Shown one piece after another: positions 26,637-35,695 of a DNA stretch of 64,000 bases (position 1 is its first letter; every line of letters starts with the position of its first letter). The stretch is from Cognatishimia coralii (GTDB taxonomy: Bacteria > Pseudomonadota > Alphaproteobacteria > Rhodobacterales > Rhodobacteraceae), in the NCBI RefSeq assembly GCF_037478305.1, contig NZ_JBBGAZ010000011.1:40160-104159 (forward strand). Direction: 5' to 3'. Below the pieces are notes generated by a model that was not told the origin of the DNA, did no database searches, and saw nothing but the letters and a program-made list of their open reading frames with translations. The translations under genes were made by a program, and so were the position numbers.

Positions 26637-27768
26637 TCTTATGTTCCAATGACCAGCGCGGGCTAGGCGGCAGATCCGGACCATAGCCAATACGTCCAAA
26701 CATTTGAACCGTTCCGCCCTCGGGCGCAAGTCGTGCGTGAATATCTCGGTAATGCGCGGCCATTTCGGGATATTCTTGCAAGGCCTGGCTGAGCGGATGA
26801 ATCCCAAGACCCATCCCAGTCGCCGCAAGATTCACCCGTACCCAGTTCCGACCGGCGTTCAACTGGTCAATCCGCGTATTCGTGGCCGTCGTGAGCCAGA
26901 CATACCCCATGGCAGTTTCACAATATCCAGCGACCATATCCAGCCCAGCCTGAAAGGACATGGACGTCGGATCGGCCGCTTGTTCCCGATCAAACAGACC
27001 TGCCAATTTCAGACTCTCAAACATGGGCCCAGAAAGATCGATCCCATCGGGCGAGGCATCAACCTCTTTGTGGCCGATCCGAAAGACTTCCACACTTTCC
27101 ATATGGGTGCGCGGTGTGTTGAGTTCGACGAACAAGGCCTTCGTTGTGAGATCCCGAAAGTAAGCGATGTCTTCGGCATCCAAAGTGCTTCCAAAAGCAA
27201 GGTCGCTGCTCGCAGCCTTCAAAACCTCGACCGTTGACCCCGAAACTGGCCGCGAGGTGTCATAGGGCTCTTTATTGGACCGTCGCGTCAGAACATGCGC
27301 GAAAAGCGGATCGGGGTCTTGCGCCGCATCCTTTACAAAGACCGCCCGCGCGATCGGACGTGTATCCAGCGCTTTGGCGTCAAACCCATCTGGAAAATAG
27401 TCCAGATCAACGCGAAACCCATCCTGTGCCGCTGCAATACGCATCACCTCTAGAAAGGCCCCCAGTCCAATCGTGATTTGGCGGCTCATCGGATCAGTTT
27501 CGGGCAAGAGCTTGTCCGGATTGGCATAGAGCACGACCGTGTCTGGCTCGGACAGATCCACGAGCCAAGGCTGAAGGTTATGCGGGTTGGGGGATAGCAA
27601 CGCGAAGGACAGCGCTTTTTGCCGAGGTTCGGCGTAGGTGCCCGCGAGTTCCCATGGTTTCACCGCGGCCTGCGGGCTGCGCGTCACGCGATAGCCGGTT
27701 GTAGCCGCTGCGGCGAGAATGACGCCGCCGCCGACAAGGGCGATGGCTTTGCGACGGGAAATAGTCAT
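26623..27768 (-). CDS. Tat-exported nitroreductase-like flavoprotein (Acg family)
   Basis: A 381-residue protein. The N-terminus MTISRRKAIALVGGGVILAA is a twin-arginine signal (SRRKA), implying export of a folded, cofactor-bound protein. The body resembles the Acg/nitroreductase superfamily, FMN proteins with LSPNPHNLQPWLVDL near the start and RIDQLNAGRNWVRVNLAATG late on. The enzymatic substrate is unknown. GGAG lies nine bases before the ATG. It is co-transcribed with a MarR regulator, an arrangement common for genes induced by small aromatic or oxidising compounds. Confidence 0.78.
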   Translation of the reverse strand: MTISRRKAIALVGGGVILAAAATTGYRVTRSPQAAVKPWELAGTYAEPRQKALSFALLSPNPHNLQPWLVDLSEPDTVVLYANPDKLLPETDPMSRQITIGLGAFLEVMRIAAAQDGFRVDLDYFPDGFDAKALDTRPIARAVFVKDAAQDPDPLFAHVLTRRSNKEPYDTSRPVSGSTVEVLKAASSDLAFGSTLDAEDIAYFRDLTTKALFVELNTPRTHMESVEVFRIGHKEVDASPDGIDLSGPMFESLKLAGLFDREQAADPTSMSFQAGLDMVAGYCETAMGYVWLTTATNTRIDQLNAGRNWVRVNLAATGMGLGIHPLSQALQEYPEMAAHYRDIHARLAPEGGTVQMFGRIGYGPDLPPSPRWSLEHKIVAS

Positions 27769-27781
27769 CTGCTTACTCCAT

Positions 27782-27823
27782 TTTAATGCGACATCGTACT
27801 ATTTAGTTCGATATCGTATTAAA
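27782..27823. promoter_or_regulatory. Probable MarR operator at nitroreductase-like promoter
   Basis: TTTAATGCGACATCG (27782-27796) and CGATATCGTATTAAA (27809-27823) form a 15-base inverted repeat with two mismatches. Read in one direction it also holds CGAYATCGTAYTA twice, 20 bases apart (27789 and 27809). A TTGACA-like -35 box on the minus strand lies at 27838-27833, so the site covers the -10 region. Confidence 0.65.
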
Positions 27824-27853
27824 TGGAGATTCTGTCAACCCATTTCACAAAAC

Positions 27854-27884
27854 AAAAAACCCCAGCGGACATCGCTGGGGTTTT
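27854..27884 (-). terminator. Rho-independent terminator after the M16 peptidase genes
   Basis: CCCCAGCG, loop, CGCTGGGG with A- and T-runs on both sides, 24 bases past the last M16 stop on the minus strand. Symmetric flanks allow action both ways. Confidence 0.85.
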
Positions 27885-27907
27885 CAGTGGCTTAAATTAA
27901 AAGGAAA

Positions 27908-29203
27908 TCAGCTTTCAGGCTGCCCCACGATCACAAAATGCAGATCCTCTGGCCGCATCAGCCGCGCCGCCACACGCCGCACGTCCTCTAGCGTGACCGC
28001 GCGCACCTTGTCGTTGCGCCCCGCGATATAGTCGAGGCCCAAATCATCCATCTGCATGCCGACCATAATATTCGCAATCGCGGCGTTGCCATCAAAGCGG
28101 AGCGGATAGGCCCCGGTCAGATAGGCCTTTGCCGCGTCGAGCTCTTCAGGTGTTGGCCCTTCAGACGCCATCCGCGCCCATTCAGATTTCACCACATCCA
28201 CCGCCTGCATCACGCGATCATTGGCCGAGGCCACAGAGCCCAGATAAAGCTCGGCTTGATCCATCGCGATCAGATAGGTGCCGATGCCATAGGTCAGTCC
28301 GCGTTTCTCGCGCACCTCTTCCATCAAGCGATTGTCAAAGCTGCTGCCACCCATGATCGTATTCAGCAAAAAGGCTGCAAAGAAATCAGGATCATCTCGC
28401 TCGATCCCTTCGTGGCCGAAGAGTGCGACCGACTGAGGCGTCGCGAAATCGACGATGGTCTGACCTCCGGCGAGGCTGAATTCCGCCGGTCCGGCAAATG
28501 CTGCGCCTGTTTCTGGGAGGCCCATCAGCAAATCATCCAGCATCACGCCCAGTTCCTCGGCGGTGATATCCCCGACAGCAGAAACATAGACCCGATCCAG
28601 TGCCAGAGCACCGCGATGCGCGTCTATGATATCGTCCCGCGTCAGGCCAAGAACGCTGTCCTCGGTCCCATCCATCGAAGACCCATAGGGGTGGTCCCCA
28701 AAAGCCAATTCATCAAACTTGGCCGATGCAATCCTGTTTGGATCTTTGGCATCCGACCGGATCCCACTCAGCACCTGTTCGCGCACACGGTCGATAGACA
28801 CTTGATCAAAGCGCGGCTCTACGACCGACTTGCGGAACAGAGCAATCGCTTCATCACGGTTCTCGGTCAGGAATTTGGCCGAGAGCGCGATGGATTCATC
28901 ATAAGCGCGATAGCCAAATTGCGCGGCCAGTTCTTCGGTCGCCTTGGCAAAGTCGCGTGCATCCATATCGCCGGTGCCTTCCTCCAGAAGGCCGACCATC
29001 AAGTTTGTTGCACCACGCTTGCCCGGCAAATCGAGCGTCCCGCCGCCTCGGAACCGCAGTTCCAGCGCCACGAAGGGGATCGACGGTTCTTCGACAAGCC
29101 ATGCTGTAATCCCGCCGGGGCTGGTCACCTCTTTGATGTCGATTTCAGCCCGCGCAGGCAGGGCTGCAAAGATCATCACAACGCCTAGGACAAAACGGAT
29201 CAT
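27908..29203 (-). CDS. M16-family peptidase-like protein, non-catalytic partner
   Basis: A 431-residue secreted protein with signal peptide MIRFVLGVVMIFAALPARA. It has the two-domain M16 fold and the C-terminal-half motif SSFDNRLMEEVREKRGLTYGIG, but at the expected zinc site it reads KRGATNLMVGLLEEG rather than HxxEH. It should therefore be the inactive partner of the active M16 protein encoded upstream, as in other bacterial two-subunit M16 pairs. The start overlaps the upstream stop by four bases (ATGA), which favours equal production of both. The substrate is unknown. Confidence 0.88.
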   Translation of the reverse strand: MIRFVLGVVMIFAALPARAEIDIKEVTSPGGITAWLVEEPSIPFVALELRFRGGGTLDLPGKRGATNLMVGLLEEGTGDMDARDFAKATEELAAQFGYRAYDESIALSAKFLTENRDEAIALFRKSVVEPRFDQVSIDRVREQVLSGIRSDAKDPNRIASAKFDELAFGDHPYGSSMDGTEDSVLGLTRDDIIDAHRGALALDRVYVSAVGDITAEELGVMLDDLLMGLPETGAAFAGPAEFSLAGGQTIVDFATPQSVALFGHEGIERDDPDFFAAFLLNTIMGGSSFDNRLMEEVREKRGLTYGIGTYLIAMDQAELYLGSVASANDRVMQAVDVVKSEWARMASEGPTPEELDAAKAYLTGAYPLRFDGNAAIANIMVGMQMDDLGLDYIAGRNDKVRAVTLEDVRRVAARLMRPEDLHFVIVGQPES

Positions 29204-30537
29204 TGGGTCACCTCCTCAGCAGGTTTACGCAACCAGCCGGTCACAGAGTTCTCGATTTTGAACACGCGCTCTGCCGCAGCAACAATTTCTTCGCCGGTGA
29301 TCGATTGAAGGATATCCGGCCAGTCTTGCACGTCTTGAATGGTCAATCCGCTGGTCAAAGCGCGCCCATAGCGGTTGCCGACCGCATCCGCATCGTCCCG
29401 CGCATAGATCTGGGCCGCACGCAGCTGCATTTTGATGCGCTGCAAGTGATCCTCATCCACGCCATCTTTGATGAATTGGCGCACCGAGGCATCCATCGCG
29501 TCCTCGGCCTCTTGCAGGCCCACGCCTTCGGACGGCACGATCACCAGCCCAAAGGTTGTGTCATCCAGCGACATGCCGCCGTAGAAGGCCGTTGTGTAGA
29601 CCGCTTGCTTGCTGCCAAATTGCAGATCGCGTGGCAGAACCGCCGTCGGGCCATCGCCCAGGATCGCGGCCAACAACGTTAGCGCCGCCGCTTCTCGCTG
29701 ATCGCCTGCATCCCGTTCCGGCGCGAGATAGCTGCGGGTCACATATTCCTGTGCCACGCGGGCATCGCGATAGACCATACGACGTGCCGACAATTGCGGA
29801 GGCTCTTGCGTCCGGGCACGTGGTTTCAGATCAGGATTGGCCGGGATCACGCCGTAGTATTTATCCGCCAACGCGCGCACGTCTTCGGGTTCGACATCAC
29901 CAGCCACGATCAGAATCGCATTATTCGGCGCATAGAATTCTTCGTAGAAGGCCAGCGCGTCGGCCATATCCAAGGTCTCCATCTCATGACGCCAGCCGAT
30001 AATCGGCACGCCATAGCGATGGTTCATATATTGCGCGGCCATGCGTTGTTCGCGGAAGAGGGCGCCTGCGCTGTTTTCGGTGCGTTGGTTGCGTTCTTCG
30101 ATGATCACATCGCGTTCTGTCAGGATATCCTCTTCGGTCAGCCGCAGATTGACCATGCGGTCGCTCTCCATCTGCATCATCAACTCCAGTCGATCCGCTG
30201 CGACGCGTTGGTAGTAGGCCGTATAGTCATAACTGGTGAATGCGTTGTCCTGCCCACCTTGGGCGGTCACGGTCTCGGAAAACTCACCCGGGGCGAGGTT
30301 TTCCGTCTGCTTGAACATCAGATGTTCCAGAAAATGCGCGATGCCTGAGGTGCCAGCGGGTTCATCGGCAGAACCTGCTTTGTACCAGACCATATGCATG
30401 ACAACGGGGGCACGATGATCCTCGACCACCACGACCTGCATCCCATTGTCCAAGGTGAAATCCGTCACCGCTTCTTGCGCGCGGGCCGGAAGCGTCGCCG
30501 CAATGGCAAGCCCGGCCAGCAAGATCATGCGCCGCAT
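29200..30537 (-). CDS. M16-family zinc metallopeptidase, catalytic partner
   Basis: A 445-residue secreted peptidase with signal peptide ending LPARA. The inverted zinc motif HxxEH is present as HFLEHLMF, in the typical context GTSGIAHFLEHLMFK, and a downstream glutamate in the ERDVIIEERNQR segment completes the site. Residues after about 240 form the second half-domain. Such periplasmic clamshell proteases degrade short peptides. It is paired with an inactive homologue downstream. GAGGAGAG lies just before the ATG. Confidence 0.92.
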   Translation of the reverse strand: MRRMILLAGLAIAATLPARAQEAVTDFTLDNGMQVVVVEDHRAPVVMHMVWYKAGSADEPAGTSGIAHFLEHLMFKQTENLAPGEFSETVTAQGGQDNAFTSYDYTAYYQRVAADRLELMMQMESDRMVNLRLTEEDILTERDVIIEERNQRTENSAGALFREQRMAAQYMNHRYGVPIIGWRHEMETLDMADALAFYEEFYAPNNAILIVAGDVEPEDVRALADKYYGVIPANPDLKPRARTQEPPQLSARRMVYRDARVAQEYVTRSYLAPERDAGDQREAAALTLLAAILGDGPTAVLPRDLQFGSKQAVYTTAFYGGMSLDDTTFGLVIVPSEGVGLQEAEDAMDASVRQFIKDGVDEDHLQRIKMQLRAAQIYARDDADAVGNRYGRALTSGLTIQDVQDWPDILQSITGEEIVAAAERVFKIENSVTGWLRKPAEEVTQ

Positions 30538-30619
30538 GGCACTCTCCTCTGTCGTTTGAACAGATAGTTACGCCGCGCGGGGCGCGCTTCAACCGGTTTT
30601 ACGCGATTGTGAGCGAAGA

Positions 30620-31138
30620 TTACTGAGGCGGCGTAGGGGCCGTCGGCGTTTTCACGCCGGCGCGACGCCAGCGGGCGAGCTCGCGATAGGCGTTCAGGTG
30701 ATAGCGGCGATAGATTTCGTTGTAGCGGTCGTTAGACCCAAGACGCCAGGACACAAAGCGGTTGAATTGACCTCGGACGGCCTCGTCATCCTGCGCCAGT
30801 TGCTCGCGGATATTTGGGTTCGTGCCATTGCGAGATGCATAGCTGACAAGCGCGCTGTCCGTTGCGGGGAAGGACGACCCAGCCGAGGCCGTGGTACGAT
30901 TGCCGCCCAAGGCCGCTGCGCCTTCAGCCAATGGATCAACGTCTGCAAGGTTGGTGCCCCCCGGCGTTGGTTCCGGCAGACTGGAATAACTTGCAGGCGC
31001 TGCGAGTTCCTTGGTCGGCATGATCGCGAATTCATCCGGGCCTTCGTCGCCAGAAGACAGCACACGGATGCCTTTCTCGTTGGCACAACCGGCCAAGACC
31101 AGAACCATTCCCAAGATGACTGCGCGCATTCCGCCCAT
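30620..31138 (-). CDS. DUF3035 family lipoprotein
   Basis: A 172-residue protein with a lipoprotein signal: hydrophobic stretch then lipobox LAGC, so Cys18 should be acylated and the protein anchored in a membrane on the periplasmic side. The rest resembles the DUF3035 family of Rhodobacterales, with a proline/serine-rich middle and a charged C-terminal helix (WRLGSNDRYNEIYRRYHLNA). Function is unknown. It is directly downstream of lspA, the signal peptidase that processes lipoproteins, and upstream of the M16 pair. CAGGAG supports the start at 31138; an ATG at 31129 is also possible. Confidence 0.8.
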   Translation of the reverse strand: MGGMRAVILGMVLVLAGCANEKGIRVLSSGDEGPDEFAIMPTKELAAPASYSSLPEPTPGGTNLADVDPLAEGAAALGGNRTTASAGSSFPATDSALVSYASRNGTNPNIREQLAQDDEAVRGQFNRFVSWRLGSNDRYNEIYRRYHLNAYRELARWRRAGVKTPTAPTPPQ

Positions 31139-31189
31139 TCAGACGTCTCCTGTCGTTTCGCTTATGCTTAACGGATCGGATCCGATCCG

Positions 31190-31660
31190 TCACGCCTGCT
31201 TTTGAGCCCCGCCCCAAAAAGCCAACCCCAGTGCGCCGATAAACACAGAGATATCGGCCACGTTGAAGGCATATGGATTGTCAAAGCCACAGCAGCTCAT
31301 GTTCAGAAAATCCGCCACGGCTCCGTAGATAAACCGGTCCACAACGTTGCCCAAAGCCCCGCCAATCAGCAAGCCCGCAGAGACCAGTCCCTTTATCTGA
31401 GGTCGATCCCGCCAGATCCAATAGATCACAAAGGTGCAGATCGTCAGCGCCACAAAGATCAACGCCCAGCGCGCGACGTCACTGTTTCCAGCCAAGAGGC
31501 CGAAGTTCACGCCGGTGTTCCAGGCCATGTGAAGGTTGAGGAAGGGCGGCCAGACCTCGATCCGCGTGACACGATCCAGTTCCAGCATATGGACGACATA
31601 GAATTTGGATGCCTGATCCAGCAGGAAAATCCAAAATCCGATCCAAAATACCAGCCGCAT
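31190..31660 (-). CDS. lspA: Lipoprotein signal peptidase (signal peptidase II)
   Basis: LspA is an inner-membrane aspartyl protease that cuts the signal peptide off lipid-modified prolipoproteins. The 156-residue protein has four membrane segments and the two catalytic aspartates in GGALGNVVDRF and FNVADISVFIG; the motif NTGVNFGLL is also conserved. The start at 31660 (MRLVFWIGFW) is set by length and the first membrane helix; the open frame continues to 31753 into the purH end without support. The spacer to purH is 28 bases. Confidence 0.95.
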   Translation of the reverse strand: MRLVFWIGFWIFLLDQASKFYVVHMLELDRVTRIEVWPPFLNLHMAWNTGVNFGLLAGNSDVARWALIFVALTICTFVIYWIWRDRPQIKGLVSAGLLIGGALGNVVDRFIYGAVADFLNMSCCGFDNPYAFNVADISVFIGALGLAFWGGAQKQA

Positions 31661-31688
31661 CTGCCGCCCCTTAACCTGTGCCTCGCCC

Positions 31689-33278
31689 TTAGTGGCGGAA
31701 GTGACGCATGCCTGTAAAGACCATTGCGAGTCCGGCTTCATCAGCGGCGGCAATCACCTCATTGTCGCGCATGGATCCGCCCGGCTGGATGACACAGGTG
31801 CCACCGGCTGCAGCGGCCTCAAGCAGACCGTCGGCAAATGGGAAGAAGGCGTCAGAAGCAACCGCAGAGCCTTTCGCGAGGCTTTCGTCCAGACCCAGCT
31901 CCGCCGCCATGCGCTCGGCTTTTGCGGCGGCGACATTCGCGCTATCCACACGGCTCATCTGGCCCGCGCCAACGCCGACGGTTGCGCCGTCTTTGACATA
32001 GACGATTGCGTTGGATTTCACGTGTTTCGCGACTTTCCAAGCAAATTGCAGATCGGCCATCTGCGCATCACTTGGCGCTTTCTTGGTGACGACCTTCAGT
32101 TCGTCCTCGGCCACGGAGCCTACGTCTTTGTCCTGCACCAACATGCCGCCTGCAACTTGCTTATAGGCCATGATCGGCTTTTTCGGATCCGGCAGACCGT
32201 CGGTCAGCAACAGACGCAGGTTTTTCTTGCTAGCAAAGATTTCTTTCGCCTCGTCAGACGCTCCGGGCGCAATCACGACCTCGGTGAAAATCTCCACGAT
32301 CTTGGTCGCGGTTTCGGCATCCAAAGGCTGGTTCAAGGCGACAATACCGCCGAAGGCCGAGGTGCGGTCACAGTCAAAGGCCTTTTGATAGGCTTCCACG
32401 AGGGTCGCGCCCACGGCCACACCACAAGGGTTGGCGTGTTTAATGATCGCGCAGGCTGGGCCGTTCTCTGGTGCAAACTCTGCAACAAGTTCGAACGCGG
32501 CATCAGTGTCGTTGATGTTGTTGTAGGACAACTCCTTACCCTGCAACTGCTGAGCCGTCGCAACACCCGGACGACCGGAGCCATCGGTGTAAAAGGCCGC
32601 CTGCTGGTGGCTGTTCTCACCATAACGCAGGGTTTGCACCAACTCGCCTGCAACAGCGCGGCGACGTGGGGCTTCTTCGCCAATCGCCGCCGCCATCCAA
32701 TTCGACACAGCCGCGTCATAGGCCGCGGTGCGCGCATAGGCGATCTGAGCTTGCTTGCGGCGGAAAGCGTAAGTCGTCTGACCGTCATTGGCATCCAGTT
32801 CTGCCAGAAGGCCGTCATAGTCCTGAACGTCCACAATCACCGCCACATCATCGTGGTTCTTCGAAGCCGCGCGGATCATCGCAGGGCCGCCGATGTCGAT
32901 GTTCTCGATGCAGGTCTCGTAATCACCCCCCGCAGCCACGGTGGCCTCAAACGGGTAAAGGTTCACGACAAGCAGATCGATGCCGCTAATGCCATGCTCT
33001 TCCATTGCGGCGACATGCTCTGGGTTTGAGCGCAGCGCCAGAAGGCCACCGTGCACCTTGGGGTGCAACGTCTTTACACGCCCATCCATCATTTCAGGAA
33101 AGCCCGTGACATCCGCCACATCCACAACCGTCAGACCCGCATCACGCAGCGCTTTGGCGGAGCCACCGGTGGACAGCAGCTCTACACCACGATCGCTGAG
33201 GGACTTTCCGAGCTCGATCAGCCCCGTCTTGTCAGATACAGAAATCAGGGCGCGGCGGATCGGCGTCAGGTCGGTCAT
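31689..33278 (-). CDS. purH: Bifunctional AICAR transformylase/IMP cyclohydrolase
   Basis: PurH performs the last two steps of IMP synthesis: formyl transfer from 10-formyltetrahydrofolate to AICAR and ring closure. The 529-residue protein has the N-terminal cyclohydrolase domain (DKTGLIELG, DGRVKTLHPKVHGGLL) and the C-terminal transformylase domain with KHANPCGVA and the ending CVIQPGGSMRDNEVIAAADE (in part). It lies in a minus-strand run between the heparinase-like gene and lspA. Confidence 0.97.
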   Translation of the reverse strand: MTDLTPIRRALISVSDKTGLIELGKSLSDRGVELLSTGGSAKALRDAGLTVVDVADVTGFPEMMDGRVKTLHPKVHGGLLALRSNPEHVAAMEEHGISGIDLLVVNLYPFEATVAAGGDYETCIENIDIGGPAMIRAASKNHDDVAVIVDVQDYDGLLAELDANDGQTTYAFRRKQAQIAYARTAAYDAAVSNWMAAAIGEEAPRRRAVAGELVQTLRYGENSHQQAAFYTDGSGRPGVATAQQLQGKELSYNNINDTDAAFELVAEFAPENGPACAIIKHANPCGVAVGATLVEAYQKAFDCDRTSAFGGIVALNQPLDAETATKIVEIFTEVVIAPGASDEAKEIFASKKNLRLLLTDGLPDPKKPIMAYKQVAGGMLVQDKDVGSVAEDELKVVTKKAPSDAQMADLQFAWKVAKHVKSNAIVYVKDGATVGVGAGQMSRVDSANVAAAKAERMAAELGLDESLAKGSAVASDAFFPFADGLLEAAAAGGTCVIQPGGSMRDNEVIAAADEAGLAMVFTGMRHFRH

Positions 33279-33294
33279 CGGTTTTGGGGTCCGT

Positions 33295-35037
33295 TCAATG
33301 GGTCAGGTCAAGCTCTTCCCGGTGAAGATCCCTGATTGCCATTGCAGAGTCCTGCGCCTTGGCCAGAGACCACCGGATGCGCGTCGCATACTCCATCGCG
33401 ACCCCAGATAAAACTATCTGTTTGGCCGCACGTGGCTTTAATCGGCCTTTTTCTAAATAAACTGACGGTTCCACGGACAAATGCGCGCCAGAATCATGGC
33501 GGAATATCCAGATCTCCCCGCTTTTCAGCGCAACTGAGACGGCCGCTCCGCCCATATCGATCTCGGCACTCGCGTCAGGATGCAGGTGGAATCGCGCCTG
33601 ATAGGGGATGCCTTGCAGCTTTTTGGCGTCCATCACGCGATCAAATTGACGTTTCGCGTTGTCTTGCAAGGCCAAGAGCAAGTCTTCTCCGGCCAGACCG
33701 CGCCCGTCAAACGTCAGCTCCAGCGTGCGCGCATGGGTCAGGCCATGCGTCGCGACAAATCCGTCATGGCCGCCTTCAAAGCGGATGCCATCTGCGACGG
33801 GGCTCATCTGGATCGGCACCTCTCTGGGTGCGTCAATCAGCTGTTCATCCCGCCAACCACGACCACTTTCGCCCAAGCGCGCGGAGCTGAAGCCATCTAA
33901 AGCCACCGTCGAGTGGCTTGGCGTGGCCCGCCCGGCGCGCCGCCAGTCCTCGCCGAAACTGACGCCAGAGCCGCAGTTCACAATTACAGGCCGGCGTCCG
34001 CTGGTCATCTCAAAGGCCAAGGTTGACGCATGGGCGTTCTGGGATTCCTCGCCAATGGTCGGAGAGCTAGCATCCACGATCACCGAGGTCCGCCCGCCAG
34101 ACAGCCGCGCAAATCCCATCGCCAGACCATCCGCCTGCCGAGATTTCACATCGCTTGCTGCCAAGGCCGCGTCCAGACGCCCTTCCAGACCACGCCCACC
34201 GCCATGAAACCGTGCCAATCCCCCGTCGGAATGGCGCAAGGTGCGCAAGGTGGGCGCGATCCGTTCAATCGCCACCTGATGCGGGGCGGTCAGCGGTTGA
34301 TCCGCGTCCGTCAAAGCCGCGCTTGCCCAGGTGAGCAACGTAAAGACTTCGAGAAGCTCTTCCGGATTGCGCGACGGCATCCCGCCCTCGGCATCGATCC
34401 GCGCCTGACATTCGCGGCCCAAAGCCTTCACCGCGGGCTTCACATGTTTACCCATGCCCTCAAGCGCGAGGCCAGCATAGACGAGCCCCGTCAGCGCTTC
34501 AAACCGCTGCAAGCCCGGCTGCGCCTTGTGCCAACGGCGGGACAGAAAGATCGTCTGCTGCGCCAAAGACCGATAGAACCGCGCCTGCTGATCCTTGTCC
34601 TGACGTTGCAGCAAGAGCATCGCGTGGTTGATCCAGCGAATAAGCCGCCGCCCCGTGAGGTCCGGCGTCCACCCGGGCCCATCGCCCTTGCCGTAACGAT
34701 CAATCCACCGCCACACCCAAAGCTGAGCCTTTTCACGGCATGGCGTGTCGCCAACGGCTGCGAAATCATCGAGCCAGGCAAAACCGTGCAGGTCTTCTTC
34801 GAATTCGGGATCGGGTGTGTCGAGATCCCAAATCGAGGTCTCTGGTGCGACAACCAAATGACCTGCAAACAGGAAATTGCCTGCCAAAAGCTGCCGACCT
34901 TTGGCAAAAACACCGATGGTGCGCGGCTCTGGTGTCGAGGTAAACGCCGTCGCGGGCCGAGCACGGGTGCTCAGCCGGGCATGAAAACGGTGCATCGCCC
35001 GCGTGTATCGCGCGCTCAGACTATCCGGATTGAACAT
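33295..35037 (-). CDS. Heparinase II/III family protein
   Basis: A 580-residue protein without a signal peptide. The N-terminal two thirds are an alpha-helical toroid (segments such as GRRLIRWINHAMLLLQRQDK) and the C-terminal third a beta-sheet domain, the layout of heparinase II/III-like proteins. HSTVALDGFSSARLGE lies in the beta part. Members include uronate-polymer lyases, but the branch beside purH in Rhodobacterales is found with housekeeping genes, and the absence of an export signal argues against extracellular polymer digestion. Function is uncertain. It ends 17 bases before purH. Confidence 0.82.
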   Translation of the reverse strand: MFNPDSLSARYTRAMHRFHARLSTRARPATAFTSTPEPRTIGVFAKGRQLLAGNFLFAGHLVVAPETSIWDLDTPDPEFEEDLHGFAWLDDFAAVGDTPCREKAQLWVWRWIDRYGKGDGPGWTPDLTGRRLIRWINHAMLLLQRQDKDQQARFYRSLAQQTIFLSRRWHKAQPGLQRFEALTGLVYAGLALEGMGKHVKPAVKALGRECQARIDAEGGMPSRNPEELLEVFTLLTWASAALTDADQPLTAPHQVAIERIAPTLRTLRHSDGGLARFHGGGRGLEGRLDAALAASDVKSRQADGLAMGFARLSGGRTSVIVDASSPTIGEESQNAHASTLAFEMTSGRRPVIVNCGSGVSFGEDWRRAGRATPSHSTVALDGFSSARLGESGRGWRDEQLIDAPREVPIQMSPVADGIRFEGGHDGFVATHGLTHARTLELTFDGRGLAGEDLLLALQDNAKRQFDRVMDAKKLQGIPYQARFHLHPDASAEIDMGGAAVSVALKSGEIWIFRHDSGAHLSVEPSVYLEKGRLKPRAAKQIVLSGVAMEYATRIRWSLAKAQDSAMAIRDLHREELDLTH

Positions 35038-35176
35038 CTCGATCTGCCTCTACGCTCTTTGGCGTTTGCACCAGAGTCTACTCCTCTCAACTGCCAAAGT
35101 CACCTGCAATCGCTTTATCGCGGCTTGGCAAAGGTTCGGTTAAAACGGGCGATACAGCGACCCGTTCGACATCTTG

Positions 35177-35662
35177 TTAAAATACACCCATGGACAGGCC
35201 CGCCCCAAAGGCCTCGCCCAGGTCTTTGCACGGCGCCAGTTGGGCGTCGGTCAAAGTCTTTGGGGCCAGTATCGCCTCAGGCGTTTGCGCATCCGTGTTC
35301 ACAATGATCGGCTCTTGGGCTTGACGCAAGCGTAAGCCCGTCGCGATGCGCGACATTTGGCGCACGGCGCTCTCTCCGTCGCTGCCTGCGCAGACCATGA
35401 GAGCATAGGCGCGGCCTTCGATCCTGCCCAGCAGGGGGTAGTAGCTGCGGTCAAAGAACTCTTTCATTTCGCCGGTGATGGCCGCGAGGTTTTCGGGGCA
35501 GCAAAAGATATAACCCTGCGCGGTCAGCAGGTCCTCGGGCGTGGCATCCTTTGCGTGCACAATCACCGCATCACATTCGCTCTGCGCGGCCTCAAACGCG
35601 GCCTGCGCCATCGATTTGGCCCCGCCTGTTCGGGAATGGTAAATGATAAGAAGCCTGCTCAT
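35177..35662 (-). CDS. Flavodoxin-like NAD(P)H-dependent oxidoreductase
   Basis: A 161-residue protein with a flavodoxin fold: MSRLLIIYHSRTGGAKSMAQA holds the FMN phosphate loop (YHSRTGGAK), and YIFCCPENLAAITGEMKEFFDRSYY fits the second flavin contact and the family wording for substrate-binding loops, quoted here in part as GEMKEFFDRSYY. ATG at 35662 is preferred over GTG at 35671 because GGGTGG lies eight bases before it. It stands between rsmB and the heparinase-like gene. The electron acceptor is not known. A decayed copy of the dispersed repeat overlaps its stop codon. Confidence 0.82.
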   Translation of the reverse strand: MSRLLIIYHSRTGGAKSMAQAAFEAAQSECDAVIVHAKDATPEDLLTAQGYIFCCPENLAAITGEMKEFFDRSYYPLLGRIEGRAYALMVCAGSDGESAVRQMSRIATGLRLRQAQEPIIVNTDAQTPEAILAPKTLTDAQLAPCKDLGEAFGAGLSMGVF

Positions 35663-35695
35663 GTGCGCCACCCTAACGCGGGGGGCGACGCGGGC

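Noticed and set aside
31692..33029. 445-codon open frame on the plus strand opposite purH
   Set aside because: Shadow of purH; no family features and no ribosome site.
34030..35307. 425-codon open frame on the plus strand opposite the heparinase II/III gene
   Set aside because: Antisense shadow; Arg/Pro-rich product and no translation signals.
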